Assembly: GCF_905475395.1 (NCBI RefSeq)
Contig: NC_058341.1
Span: forward strand, 71,855,597 to 71,919,596
DNA from: Chrysoperla carnea
Lineage: Eukaryota > Arthropoda > Insecta > Neuroptera > Chrysopidae
Reading direction: 5' to 3'
DNA length: 64,000 nucleotides
The translations under genes and the position numbers were made by a program. Numbering within the stretch: position 1 is the stretch's first letter; each line of letters opens with the position of its first letter. The notes under the pieces were generated by a model. That model searched no databases, was not told the DNA's origin, and worked only from the letters and a program-made list of their open reading frames with translations. Positions 36,846 through 47,160 of the stretch are shown here, one piece after another.

Positions 36846-37177
36846 GAAATTGCTCGTTTTGAAAATAACTTTACTAAATAATAAATAGGTAATAAATTAG
36901 ACGTCTTTATTCATTTTTTTTTAGTTTAGAAGTTTACAAAAAAATTAAACATGTTAATTATTATTAATTATTGTTACTTTAAATATTCAATAGTAACTTT
37001 AAAAATAAAACTCGTTAAAAATAAAAAGATTAATAAGCTAGTCAATATTTATTTTTATTTATTAGACGGCGACATTGATTTCATCTTTTATTGCATGACG
37101 TTCACATAATGTATCAATATTGTCTTCCTCAACATAACCCGGTATTTCATCTCCCTCTATGACAAATTTGTAAAAAA
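36846..37177. other. AT-rich flank of the DUF7869 gene
   Basis: No gene. Short 'taattattaattattgtta' palindromic sequence near 36955. Probably the 3' untranslated part of the transposon. Confidence 0.4.
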
Positions 37178-39146
37178 TTAACCCGGATCATTTTTCCACT
37201 CATTTCCATAATGTGCAGTTAATAAGTTATTTACATCAGTTTTCTTGTTACTGCTGACAACATTTCGAATTGGAATTTTGGATGGTTTCATGTTAATTAT
37301 GTTCCTTGCTTTTTTTGTAATCGGTTTTCCCATTCCAATATTCGAATTGTACACGCCTTCACCGTGAACTAACACTACTCCTTTTGAGTTCTTTGTAATA
37401 ATCATTCTTTTCCTTTTAGAAAAAGCAAAATGCCACTGTCCTGGAGGCCTAATAAACTTGATGGTTTCAGTTTTCCAGTCATAAATTTCAACATCTTTTC
37501 CAACTTTCAAGACAGTCCCATATTTTGAAAAAATATCCAAATATTCCTGAGGTTCTAAAATTATTTCCTTCTTTTTGCACTCCACTTCGATATGACAAAA
37601 AACACGATCAGGAGGAATAAAGGAGTGCCCTCTTACTGGGAATACAACTTCAATTTTTGAAATAACATTTCGTTTGGCAAGCCAGTTGCAACACATTGAA
37701 ATAAGTGTTGTGTTTTTGTTCTGGCCCCCGCGCAACCATCACACATAAGCTTAATAGTATGAATATCAGTAAAATTTGACGAATTTAAAACGTGATGAAT
37801 ACAGGAAGCAATCTCATTTGAACCTTTGTTGTATTCATTTTCAGTCCAACAGAAACAGGTGACTGTATTGGGATTTAATTTGCTTTTAGAAGTGCCTCTC
37901 ACAACAGTAAAGTTAAACATGTAAATTTGTCGAGAATAGTACGCTTGCTGATCAGGAACTTTCTGTAGAACTTGATTTTTTTGACAATCAAACGAAAAAA
38001 TCACGACACCTTCTTCAGGTTCCCTTAAAATTTGGTAAAATGCTTCTGCTTTCATTTTATGCACCTTTTTCTCCATCACTAATCTAACCTTGGTATGCTG
38101 ATCATTCCATCTTTTATTTTTTTCGGTCAACTGTAAGCATGTTGAGCAAACGTCAGTCCTAGGTGTGCCGAAACCTATGTTGTATTCGGTGTTAAAAATT
38201 AACCATAAATAACTCTCTTTTACTGGAAAGTTGATGTTTCCCTTCATGTACATTTTCCACATCAATCTGATATTCAAAGTGGAGCTGAGATATAAACGAG
38301 AGCTGTGTCCTCGGCAATAGTGAGATTCAATTGCCTTAAATTTGTTTATAAATTTCATAACTGAATCTCTTTGAGCTCTGTTCATTTCCAATTTTCTATC
38401 GCCTCCACGATTCTCCTTGGGTGGTAAAGAGGTATTAAAAAAGTTTCTAGTGACAGTGTCAATTCTTCTTCTAGTTATGCATAAAATGTCCTTAAAAGCT
38501 TTTTTACAAACAGGCAAAATAGTTTTTTTGCAGAGTGAGGACGAAAAATTGCGTTTGAAATACTTTTTAAGTATGTAGATCAATTTTTGGTCGTTTACGC
38601 TTTATAGGAACAGTTTTACAATATTTTAAAATAAAATTGTCTTGCACTATTTTTTCTTTCGTTTCGTAAAACTTCGAATGGAACTCTTTTATTTCAGTCA
38701 TAGTAATGGAAGCACACTGAAATGCATTTGTTTTATGTTCACAAGTTGGGTAAACTGGAAGCGTATGTGGATTATACCTAAAAAAAAAATAGGCATTACC
38801 CATAAGTTACGCCAAAGAAAAAATAAGGTCAGGCGGGATAAGAGCCTAATAATGGGGATAGTGCATATTCAGGTTGTATTGTAAAATATAATATTTTTAA
38901 TTTTAATAAGTAGTATGGATATTTAAAATTGTTCAGAATTATAATGATAATAATTATAATAATTTCCATGTCCAGGTTGACAAATAAAAATAAAAAGGTT
39001 TAAAATCCATATTTTTTATGACTATTTTCTATACTATTTTATAACACTAACCGTATTTTTTTCTGCTGGTTTCTCTTCCTTTCAGCTGTATTTCGTATCC
39101 TTTTTCTGGTTTTATTGTCGGTTGTAGGAGTAATATTAACTTCCAT
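37178..39146 (-). pseudogene. DUF7869-type (RNase H-like) transposase gene, frameshifted
   Basis: Exon 1 39052-39146 (MEVNITPTTDNKTRKRIRNT) is basic; a 274-bp intron (38778-39051) follows with matching phase 2. Then YNPHTLPVYPTCEHKTNAF, CKKAFKDILCITRRRI, KENRGGDRK, ESHYCRGHSSRLYLSSTLNI, NIGFGTPRTDVCSTCLQL, VVIFSFDCQKN with a candidate catalytic Asp, VPDQQAYYSRQIYMFNFTVV, LMCDGCAG with a second Asp, and VVFPVRGHSFIPPDRVF. This is the order of a family common in insect genomes and probably transposase-derived. Two one-base frame changes (near 38590 and 37730) disable it. The start of the 8.5-kb duplication (39089) lies inside exon 1, so copy 2 of the duplication carries 59 bp of this exon (50081-50139). 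Confidence 0.65.
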
Positions 39147-39239
39147 TATTTTTGTATTAAATTTTAAACAGAATACAAGTCATACACAAAAAACTATACG
39201 CATGAACAAAATATAATAATATATATATTTGATTAGATT

Positions 39240-39530
39240 TTGTACGTATTGAAACTAAAAGTTATTTCTATGCATGAATATACACTGGAGAATGACCATT
39301 TTGCTCGGCAATAGTGAGATTGTACGTTTTGAAACAAACTTGTTCAAGGAGATTGTACTTTTTGAAACTAAATGCAATTTTCAATCTTAAAATACACTGG
39401 AAATAGACCCTTTTGCTAAAAAATAGTGAATTATTCGAATTCAGCGCTGTCAATTGAATACGCAATGATGTCTATCTCAGTTTCATGAAACATGGAGAAT
39501 GTACACTTTGAAACTAGAGCCCTCATATCT
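39240..39530. repeat. Degenerate 'TGTACnnTTTGAAACTA' repeat array
   Basis: Four imperfect copies: gattttgtacgtattgaaac, gagattgtacgttttgaaac, gagattgtactttttgaaac and gagaatgtacactttgaaac. 'atacactgga' plus '...cttttgct...aatagtga' occurs twice. They may be subterminal repeats of the DUF7869 element, and one of them also appears, inverted, at the 5' edge of the capsid C-terminal fragment. Repeated in copy 2 at 50235-50525. Confidence 0.45.
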
Positions 39531-39537
39531 CCCCTTG

Positions 39538-39690
39538 ATTGACCGCTACTGATAAATTTATATAATAATAGTTTCTGCTCATCTTGAAGTTGAACATGTG
39601 GAACGTGCCATTGTAGTTTAGTAATTTCAAATTTCATAATATCAGTTGGTGATATAATTGCATTTAAATCATTCCGTGCACGATTCAAAA
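39538..39690 (-). pseudogene. Capsid-like protein, N-terminal fragment (copy 1)
   Basis: Reads NRARNDLNAIISPTDIMKFE, ITKLQWHVPHVQLQDEQKLL and LYKFISSG before it becomes unrelated sequence. 'WxVPHxxLxDExKLxLL' is the conserved start of the capsid-like family whose C-terminal half is at 36186-36643. The two halves are in the right order on the same strand, parted by the DUF7869 element. Copy 2 of this fragment is at 50530-50684. Confidence 0.45.
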
Positions 39691-39699
39691 ATAATTCAT

Positions 39700-39920
39700 T
39701 CGTCTATGGGTGCTAATATACACTCAAAGTCAACATAAACAGAATTCACTGTACGCTCTTTATTTGCAAAGTTTTTAAAGTTCATCATTTTTTTGTCTGC
39801 GTTTGGTAAAACAACTTTACATTTATTATACTCATGCGCACTACTCTATCAATTGTTTTGGAGTTACCACTTTGAGGATCATCACAACAACAACAACAAC
39901 AACAACAGCAGGACACATTT
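39700..39920 (-). pseudogene. Second polymerase-type ExoI fragment (copy 1)
   Basis: On - a frame reads HEYNKCKVVLPN (copy 2 wording), KKMMNFKNFANKERTVNSVY and VDFECILAPIDE, then stops. 'C.V.LP....M.F.NF..KER...YvDFEcil.P' is the segment leading into ExoI of insect polB proteins. The main polymerase gene next door has its own, different ExoI (YADFEALLVP), so this comes from a second polymerase lineage. A polyglutamine/polycysteine-type CAA run precedes it. Copy 2 lies at 50690-50915. Confidence 0.45.
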
Positions 39921-40017
39921 CTGAAACAACAGCAAAAATTAGATAAATATTAAAAAAATAAAAATATAAAATACTTACACTCAACAAATAATGCTATAGT
40001 GGCCCCATGGTTTTGTT

Positions 40018-42720
40018 TCACATGTTTGATGGTATGTAAGCGTTGTCGCTTGGATTGGATGCTTTGCTGAACACGGTAAAAGTTACGGTTCTAAAGCAAA
40101 CACCGTTTATAGTCCTCAAAAGTAAGTTTTCGGATAGCTGACTTCTTGAGACCCTTGGATCGTTTAGTCTCTTTTTTATTTTGCACCCGAATAGCATAAC
40201 ATCACCATTATTTTCATCGGACATTAAACCCTTGACTTTCTTATTACGTAGTGGTATACCATAGACGTTGTCGGGTGCATAGTCAGCCGTATCAAAAAGA
40301 TCAATATCCTGCTTCATGACCTCATAGACATCAATATTGCGTATTTTATATATCAGACTGTCGCTGTCGGTATACAAGAGCTGTACATTTTCTTGACCAT
40401 ATCGAATGTACATATATTTGTAGTGGAAAACTCGTGGATATATTTTCGAAATGTCCAAAACAACGAACCCTAGGTAAATCGCTATTTTGAAAAATATACA
40501 GGTCTTCTTCATCTCCACAATACTGACGTCATTGTCGAGCACCATCATACTATGAAAATTGGGTTTGGCAATTAATTTCTTCACACCATGTTTTCCATCC
40601 CAATTTTTTCGTATGTACACAACCCGATGTTTCCTCAAATTCTCCATGGTCTTACCGAAGATGGCATTAATCATGAGTTTGTATAGAGACTTTTCAAACT
40701 CATTTAAGGCATTCTTGCGCATTTCGGTATGGAACTCAATATATGGTTTCAACCATGCAGATTGATCGAATTTTAACACACGGTGGTATTTTGTTACCTT
40801 AACACCGAGTTGTGTATACAGTTTTAAATTCCTGTAGTGCACGACATAGTTAGTCTTATTGTAAAGGGTTGGCAGCAGATATTTTTGTTTTGATCCAGGT
40901 GGTTTCGTTGTCTCCGGACATGGCGCTAAATCGCTTAAGTAATCATGTAGATGTTGGGGTATTTCAATGTCTACTTCTAAAATGTACCCGACTGGTGAAT
41001 CATCTGCAACATCCTCGATGTTTGGTGTGTCGACCCACTTAAAATTTCCGGTTGGAAGGTATCCACACATTGCTGCACCATATAGGTTCACCACATCATA
41101 ATACATAAGGTAGACATCTTCTTGAGTTTTATCATACCCCTCTTCCATGTACTTATTGTTTGCCTTAGCATAGCGATTAGAACATTGACTTACACCGCCT
41201 CTGATTCCTTTCTCGATAAACAACAAGTCATCAATATCCGTGAACAATTCCAATTTGATATTGGTGTATTTCAACATGGCGCTCCACGTATAGCCAGGAA
41301 GTGTGTAATAGTGACTGGGATCGAGGCCATAGCTATGAATACAAGTGTTACGGAAATTTTCAAAAATATCCGCAAGTAGTAACACATCAGTTTTCATATA
41401 CAGGTCTGAATAATCACCTAGTGTATGTAAATTGAATGTGTTCCATACCTGTATAGCATGGTTATAATCCTCATCTGTTATGTGTTCATCTGTTAACACA
41501 CTGTAGAACGCCTCCTTTGGTGGTAATTTTGTCTCTTGGAGACGTTCCCAGCTACTCATGTATTATTCATATGGAAATACACCTTTTCTCGTTAGCAATT
41601 GAAATTGTTCATCATTACTGACCTATAAAAAATTAGAAAACAAATTACAACCTTGTATTAAAAATTATTTATTTTTTATCATTTACCTCTTTATGTAAAA
41701 TGGATTTTTTATTATTATCTAAATATGAGGCCAGATTTTCTAACTTGTCTGCGAGAAATCGGAAGGAATCGATGAATCTTAGTTGAATGTCCGAGACGTG
41801 CTTTGTGAAACTGATGTACTTTTCTTTGTTGATGGGCAACACATCAACATGACCGTCGATTTCCGTCAGCAGAGTTTCAATAATAAAATGCGAATCGTAT
41901 CCATTTAAGTTGTGCATCACAACAGGTATCACCCTTGAATCTTGATAATGCAGATTACAAAATTGGTGTGCTGCTCCACGATAGATACCTAAAATAGATT
42001 AATATAAAATTAGATGAAATTAAAAAAATAATATATAACTTGCATTACCTGTGCGATGTGAATGGTCGCGAACACGTATGGAATTGGATACGAAATCTTT
42101 ACCACAAATGTGACACTTCTCTGCTGACATAAAATCCAGTTCTTGTTCGACGGTGAGCGGACACATTAGTTCAACGTGTTTTATTTTTTGCTCTAATGAG
42201 TACGCTACTTCTTCCAGTTCAAGAACAAACCACTTGACACAATCAGCACCACGGTATGCCTTGTAGAATGATTGGTTAGGATCATGAGTACAATGTACAT
42301 AATACCCCACACTGTAGGGTATATGTTTTTGAATATTTTGTGTATAAGACTCATTATCCGTTTCCATGTGTTCATGGTCCTGTGGTACCAATAGTGCCTC
42401 AAAGTCAGCGTACACCATATACTCAACACGCTGTTGAAATCTTTGAACTCAACGAACCGCTCGTCATCAGTTTCAGGCATTTGTACCCGCACCGCTTCTT
42501 TTTCACCACAATTTACTGAATGTTGCCGGAGTTTATCGTCGGTTGAAAAATAGTTGAGACATCGATCGCATAAAAATATTTTATGCCAATCACTCTTTAC
42601 ACTCGATCGACCCAACTTGGATAAATTTTTTATCCAGCAAAAGTGGTGACTGTTCCCATTCTCCACAGCCAATAGATGAATTTTCTGCCCCGCAAGTAGG
42701 GGTAAAATGCCGATTCAAAA
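40018..42720 (-). pseudogene. Family B DNA polymerase of polB-element type, copy 1
   Basis: From 42720: leader KIHLLAVENGNSHHFCW, zinc segment FLCDRCLNYFSTDDKL...HSVNC, ExoI VYADFEALLVP, zinc CHICGKDF...RDHSHRTG, ExoII VVMHNLNGYDSHFI, ExoIII-region LRFIDSFRF, then pol motifs YYDVVNLYGAAM (A-like), KLMINAIFGKTMEN (B) and LLYTDSDSLIYKI (C, catalytic DSD). This is the protein-primed-type polymerase of Polintons/adintoviruses and related elements; it copies the element's linear DNA in the nucleus. Two short introns are visible (about 41980-42045 and 41625-41690, GT...AG). Breaks: a one-base frame change near 42425 and an in-frame TAA near 41565; copy 1 also has a 55-bp deletion that truncates its C-terminus. 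Non-functional as it stands. Confidence 0.75.
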
Positions 42721-42939
42721 ATATTTTGGACTTTGGACTGTGACGTAGTTTTCTTATATGACCTAAAACGACCTTGAGTGCATTGTCTGAGAGAGGTCAT
42801 TGAACTGCATTGGATGCATTTTTTGGGGAAGTGCATTGTCCGAAGGGTCATTGTATTGTTTACTTTTGGGGGATGCACTTTTAGGAATGCAATTTTGAGT
42901 TCATTGAACTGATGATGACGTATTGTTTCAACAATTAAT

Positions 42940-43100
42940 TCAACAATGAGAACCTTCTCACTCGGTAGTTGCTGTCCAATTGAAGTATGAAGTGAAGATG
43001 CTAGTATAGAAATATACTTTTTTTAAAAAAAACAAGAGATAGCAGTGGGATTTGAAGTCTGATCACTTAACCACTCGGTCACAGCGTCTAGTTAAGTATA
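42940..43100 (-). repeat. tRNA-like remnant (copy 1)
   Basis: On - 'gctgtgaccgagtggttaag' is an A-box segment of Ser/Leu tRNA type and 'gacttcaaatcccactgc' a B-box segment, with only a few bases between them, followed by a T run. The anticodon arm is deleted. Probably a SINE head remnant upstream of the polymerase fragment. Copy 2 is at about 54075-54137 with one substitution. Confidence 0.4.
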
Positions 43101-43605
43101 CAGCAAAAAAGTTGTATACATGAAACAAACAGAATTAATCTAATATATTGTAATGGAAAAATTTTGAAATGCTAATATTACCAAATTTACATATTAATAT
43201 TCAAAACTGGTTTTTTCAATTATAATATGAATATAATTATTTTGATTAGATTAATAAACTTGAACCTGAAAATAGTGAAGGACATTGTAAAAAAATCTTT
43301 AATTTATTCTATTCTATTTTCGATAGATTTATAAACTTGAAGTATTTATGGAAACTTGAATGTTGAGCACCAGTATAAATTAAAAGGTGAATAAATTTTA
43401 ATTGATATGTATATCATTTGTTAATAAAAGACATTCTGTTAAAAATAATGGAAAAATTGTTTATACATTTTAAAAATATTAATTACATATTATATATATA
43501 TTTTATAATAATAAAATTTTTAAATAATTATTATCAATGGCACTTCCACATAAGTCTTCTCCGATCTGATCCATTTCAATAAAATCGCAGGAGACCATCT
43601 CCAAA
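43101..43605. other. AT-rich spacer, no gene seen
   Basis: Simple AT-rich DNA including an (AT)n stretch near 43486-43500. Same in copy 2 (54150-54655). Confidence 0.5.
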
Positions 43606-43608
43606 TAC

Positions 43609-43673
43609 CTAGATTTTTTTGAAAATAGATTTAAAGTTTATATTTCTTGCTTTACATGCATTAATAAGGCATT
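43609..43673 (-). pseudogene. 3' fragment of the 'ALKCLIN' gene (copy 1)
   Basis: Reads LKCLINACKARNINFKSIF and then stops. It matches the C-terminal part of the open frame at 46778-46996 (LKCLINVRKTRNINLETWK). It is cut at its 5' side at the A-B junction that later received the piggyBac element. Copy 2 at 54659-54723 has the same fragment without the transposon. Confidence 0.45.
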
Positions 43674-43677
43674 TTAA
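43674..43677. other. TTAA target site, left side of piggyBac
   Basis: TTAA directly precedes the element's CACTTTCCCTGTCC end. The empty counterpart in copy 2 is TTAA at 54724-54727. The right-hand duplicate at 46162-46165 reads TTTA, one base changed. Confidence 0.85.
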
Positions 43678-43800
43678 CACTTTCCCTGTCCACTGAGCCA
43701 CATATGGTTCAGGAAACGTTTGCTTGAAAAGCACTAATACGCTCTTGAGCCATATGTGAGTCAGGGGCCATATACAACTTCTAAAACGAATAATTCCACT
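43678..43800. repeat. piggyBac left subterminal repeats
   Basis: 'gagccacatatggttcagg' at 43698 and 'gagccatatgtgagtcagg' at 43748 are two forms of one motif, in the same orientation; each core is itself near-palindromic (CATATG). Matching motifs lie at the right end (45949-46025). Likely transposase binding sites. Confidence 0.65.
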
Positions 43801-43924
43801 GGACGTTCTTAAACTGTACTGTTTTTGCATTGGACGTGTTGGTACGATCATAAAGTAAACAAAAACGCCGGGACATACGAAAAAATATTTTTATTTTTCT
43901 AAGAAATTACAAATTATTTCTAAG

Positions 43925-45723
43925 CTATTTCTCACTATGTTTATTTTGGAAACAGCATAAACAAAACGTTTTTTTGCAATGCAAACACTCAGTGTCTACC
44001 CGTTTTACTCTTTTTGCAGCTATTTGCCAGTTTGTGCCTTCTTTACGCAAGTCTTCGTAGCATCCATGGCATCGTTTTCGGACAATTTTATTGTCCTCTT
44101 TCCGCGGAATTTTCGTCAGAAAGTGTTGATTTGCAATTGAGCTAGTAGACGGTCCTGGGCTATTGGTCAATGAATTTGCACTCACATCGGATGCATTGTT
44201 CAATTGCAAGAACTCCCTAATAATTTCTTGTTGCGTCTGTAGTACGGTTTTGCGATCTCTTCTATTAGTAGTAGAATGTAGTTTTTGATACAAAAGCGTA
44301 GCGTTTGTTACTGATGCACAAATCAAAACATCTAAAGCTATCTTTTTGTACCATGCCAGAGACTTTCTTTTAGGGTCATAGTAACTTGAAAGTTGATCAG
44401 ATACATCTATGCCCTTTTTTCGCTCATTGTAATAGAGCACGACTTCTGGCTTCAATTTCCGTTTATAACCTGCAGACATTTGCATACTAGCGTCATGGCA
44501 TGTAGAAATCATAACAACGTCACGTTTGTCTCTCCATTTCACCAGTGTTATATTGTCCTTCTGACGAGCAATTACTTCACCTTTTTTAGGGCCCATTTTT
44601 TTCGATCTTATTGCCCATGGAAGTTCTTTTCTATTTACCCGTAGAGTGCCGCATAAGTCTGTCTTACGCTGCTGTAAATATTTTGCTAATCCTACGGAAT
44701 TGTAATAGTTGTCACACACAATTATCCGACCAGCTTCTAGAAGACCATCACATAACTGAACTACGACACTACCTGGCTTATCCAAATCAGCAATCTCGGG
44801 GTCGCGACCAATGTAAATATTATAGTTCCAGACAAAACCCTCTTCTGTGCAGAGTTTATAGATTTTCAAGCCGTATTTATGAGCTTTTGATGGGTTGTAT
44901 TGACGGAAAGATATCCTCCCTCTAAACGGCATCATCGACTCGTCAATGACAATACATTCATCAGGTGTTAGTAAGCTCTTCCAGTTGTTGATAACAAGGT
45001 CCAAAAGTGGTTTTATTTTATACAGACGTTCGTTTCGATCCCTTGGAGCTTCATTATCAACAAAGTGCCAGCAGCGTAATATTGATGAGAAGCGATTATA
45101 CGATATGTTTACGTTATGAAATATTGGATGATAGTAAATCGCGTCTAGTTTCCAATATGATTCAAACGTCGGAAATTTCACAATACCCATAAGCATATAC
45201 AAGGCAATAAATTTCATCATTTCTTCGCGTGTTACGTCTGTCCACCGGGTCATGCGGCTATGAACTGACATATTGACGTTCTGTTTCAGTTGAGAAGCGT
45301 ATAGATTTGTTTGAGTGACCATAAGATCTAATACTTCATTGGTCAATATACGTCGATAAATGGATACAACAGATTGTTCGCCTTGAATATGAAGTGTTGG
45401 GGTGCTGTTATAAGGTTGGCGTGACAGTGGTAGTATTTCCTGACTCCAGCCATTTTCTCTATCTATATCATTTATTTCTTGCGGAGTAAGCCGCATAATC
45501 TCACCAGCAGTCCGTCTTCTGCTCGTTTCTGGCCTAGGTGAATTTATGACGTTATCGGATAAATTATCAGCTGGCGAGTCTGTACCAAAGCCATCGGTTA
45601 CAATGTTGGAACGAGAAATTTCATCTGGATCAAAATCAGGATCTTCGACGTCGTCATCAGCAAAAATACTCGGTTCTTTCTTCTAGTACACGTCGCAATT
45701 CCTCATTTGATAATTTGCGAGAC
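43925..45723 (-). pseudogene. piggyBac transposase, one frameshift near the N-terminus
   Basis: ATG at 45723 (MSRKLSNEELRRVL) runs about 22 codons to a stop; a one-base change near 45675 shifts to the main frame, which is then open through an acidic stretch (ADDDVEDPDFDPDE) to 43925. Family layout is complete: N-terminal acidic part; core with catalytic aspartates in CIVIDESMMPFRGR, IIVCDNYYNS and GIDVSDQLSSYY; C-terminal cysteine-rich zinc domain (CHGCYEDL ... CLHCKKTFCLCCFQNKH). Function: cut-and-paste transposition at TTAA with precise excision. The frame open from M at 45496 is 523 residues, so a shortened product with core and zinc domain could still be made. Confidence 0.85.
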
Positions 45724-45944
45724 ATTTTCAATAAAAATAGCACATACGATATTATACTCTCAACAAACAACAAACAATTTTAGAACTTGAAACGATAAAC
45801 TGACAAACAACAAACTAACAGAATTGTAAAATATGACAATGATATAAAATAATTGCACTGACAAGTCTATGCAAAGTTTATAATTGTCGTATTATATAAT
45901 AGAGTATTTACACAAACAAATACTTTTGAAAATCTAAAAAAGTT

Positions 45945-46161
45945 CTCTGAACCACATATGTATCATGAACGTGCAGAAGCAAAAATGTCTCCCTACGCTC
46001 ATGAACCATATGTGTTTCAGGTAAGAAAACTCTACATCCGGTTTTTCTTTTTTTAAGTATTATTACTAGGGGTATCCTTTGACTATAAAAAAACAAATTA
46101 TAAAAAAAATCCTATTGGACTTGTCGGTCAATTTTGCATTTTTATATTGGGACAGGGAACG
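45945..46161. repeat. piggyBac right subterminal repeats
   Basis: 'tctgaaccacatatgtatca' at about 45948 and 'catgaaccatatgtgtttca' at about 46000, the inverse counterparts of the left motifs, with the TIR core at 46146-46160. Confidence 0.65.
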
Positions 46162-46224
46162 TTTATATCGTAACTCGTTTATAGTATATACAAAAATTTA
46201 CCTACTCCCATCCCGTGATGACAT

Positions 46225-46483
46225 TCACCATTTAAATAATTTCTGGAGGAGGTTTCTCTCAACCTCCTCTACGTAAATCACCCCTACTTTTTCATAGGCG
46301 AGAACAGTCTTCACTATTCTCACCATCTCCTCTATCGTCACCTCATTTACCCATCCACCAAACCACTTCAGTCGCCAATATTTTGATATATACAAATGCT
46401 CCCTCACTTCTCCATTCACATATACCAACACTTCCTTGATTTTTTTTATTTAAAATGATCAATTTCAAGGAAATTTTCACCAT
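46225..46483 (-). pseudogene. 'FGGW' small protein, copy 1
   Basis: ATG at 46483 opens a frame that changes by one base in an A8 run near 46447. The continuing frame reads EVREHLYISKYWRLKWFGGW, VNEVTIEEMVRIVKTVLAYE, VGVIYVEEVERNLLQKLFK and stops at 46225. It matches the intact 107-residue gene at 62664 along its length. Predicted to be a compact alpha/beta protein; family and function unknown. Same A8 lesion in copy 2 (54764-55046). Copy 1 also lost a base near its 3' end and stops 9 residues earlier than copy 2. Upstream is the conserved promoter box shared with the 62.7 kb gene. Confidence 0.55.
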
Positions 46484-46556
46484 TTTTAATTTTTAAAAAT
46501 AAAACTTGAGAAAAAATTTTAACTTGTTTTAAAGATGGTTATGTGGTAAAAGTATT

Positions 46557-46595
46557 CAAGCTTATATAGTGCAGCTATTTGAGAATGAATACATT
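46557..46595 (-). promoter_or_regulatory. Conserved TATA promoter box of FGGW gene, copy 1
   Basis: On - 'GTATTCATTCTCAAATAGC' and 'GCACTATATAAGCTTGAATA' match the 62554-62595 sequence upstream of the intact gene almost base for base, while the DNA between this box and the ATG is less conserved. TATATAAG is about 80 bp upstream of the ATG. Copy 2: 55118-55156. Confidence 0.6.
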
Positions 46596-46777
46596 TTTTC
46601 ACAAATAAAAAAAAATCTAATTTATTCTATTCTATTTCAATAGATTGATAAACTTTCCACTTAAAAAAAATATTAGATGTGAATATCATTGTGAAAAAAA
46701 TCTTTTAATTTATATAGATATTTTATTTTAAGTAGTATACAAATTTATTTCACTGTATAATATTTAATATCGATTGC

Positions 46778-46996
46778 TCATTTCCAAGTTTCAAGATTTA
46801 TATTTCTCGTTTTACGTACATTAATAAGACATTTTAATGCTGTAACCCCTCCATAGGTTATGCATACAATTAATCCATCACGTAAATATTCCTCTAAGCT
46901 ATTTTTCTTCAAAAATATTTCAATGGCTCCATCAAATTCCGATGGATGGTCTAATGATTCTTTAATTTCTTGAAAATGATGATTGAGTAATTTTGT
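46778..46996 (-). CDS. 'ALKCLIN' unknown small protein frame, copy 1
   Basis: Open frame of about 70 codons without an ATG: HHFQEIKESLDHPSEFDGAI, EIFLKKNSLEEYLRDGLIV, CITYGGVTALKCLIN and RKTRNINLETWK, then TGA at 46778. Helical, with a hydrophobic C-terminal half ('GLIVCITYGGVTAL'). The missing start suggests an upstream exon or a truncated gene. A related 3' fragment lies at 43609 and 54659. Copy 2: 55343-55562. No family recognised. Confidence 0.4.
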   Translation of the reverse strand, partial: TKLLNHHFQEIKESLDHPSEFDGAIEIFLKKNSLEEYLRDGLIVCITYGGVTALKCLINVRKTRNINLETWK

Positions 46997-47160
46997 TTAT
47001 ACTTTTTGAATATTATATATTACGAACCAAAAAAAAAAAAAAAAAAAGTGTTGACTAAATAAATGTGTTTACATTGTATTATTTATTTATTATTATAAAA
47101 AAAAAATGGAGACAATTTATTTTTTTAAGTACTTTATAGGATACATACATATATAGTTTT

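Larger units (their letters stand above)
43678..46161. mobile_element. piggyBac element, 2484 bp
   Basis: Ends: left CACTTTCCCTGTCCACTGAG; right, read inward, GTTCCCTGTCCCAATATAAA; shared TTCCCTGTCC core. It is bounded by TTAA (left) and TTTA (right). Copy 2 of the surrounding duplication shows the exact pre-insertion site at 54724. It carries one transposase gene on - and nothing else. Inner repeats of 'gaaccatatgtgt' type lie near both ends. Confidence 0.9.

Noticed and set aside
40559..41379. Open frames on + inside the polymerase gene (also 51604-52424)
   Set aside because: They are antisense to conserved polymerase motifs on -, and show no family features.
44393..45192. Open frames on + inside the piggyBac transposase
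   Set aside because: Antisense to the catalytic core of the transposase.
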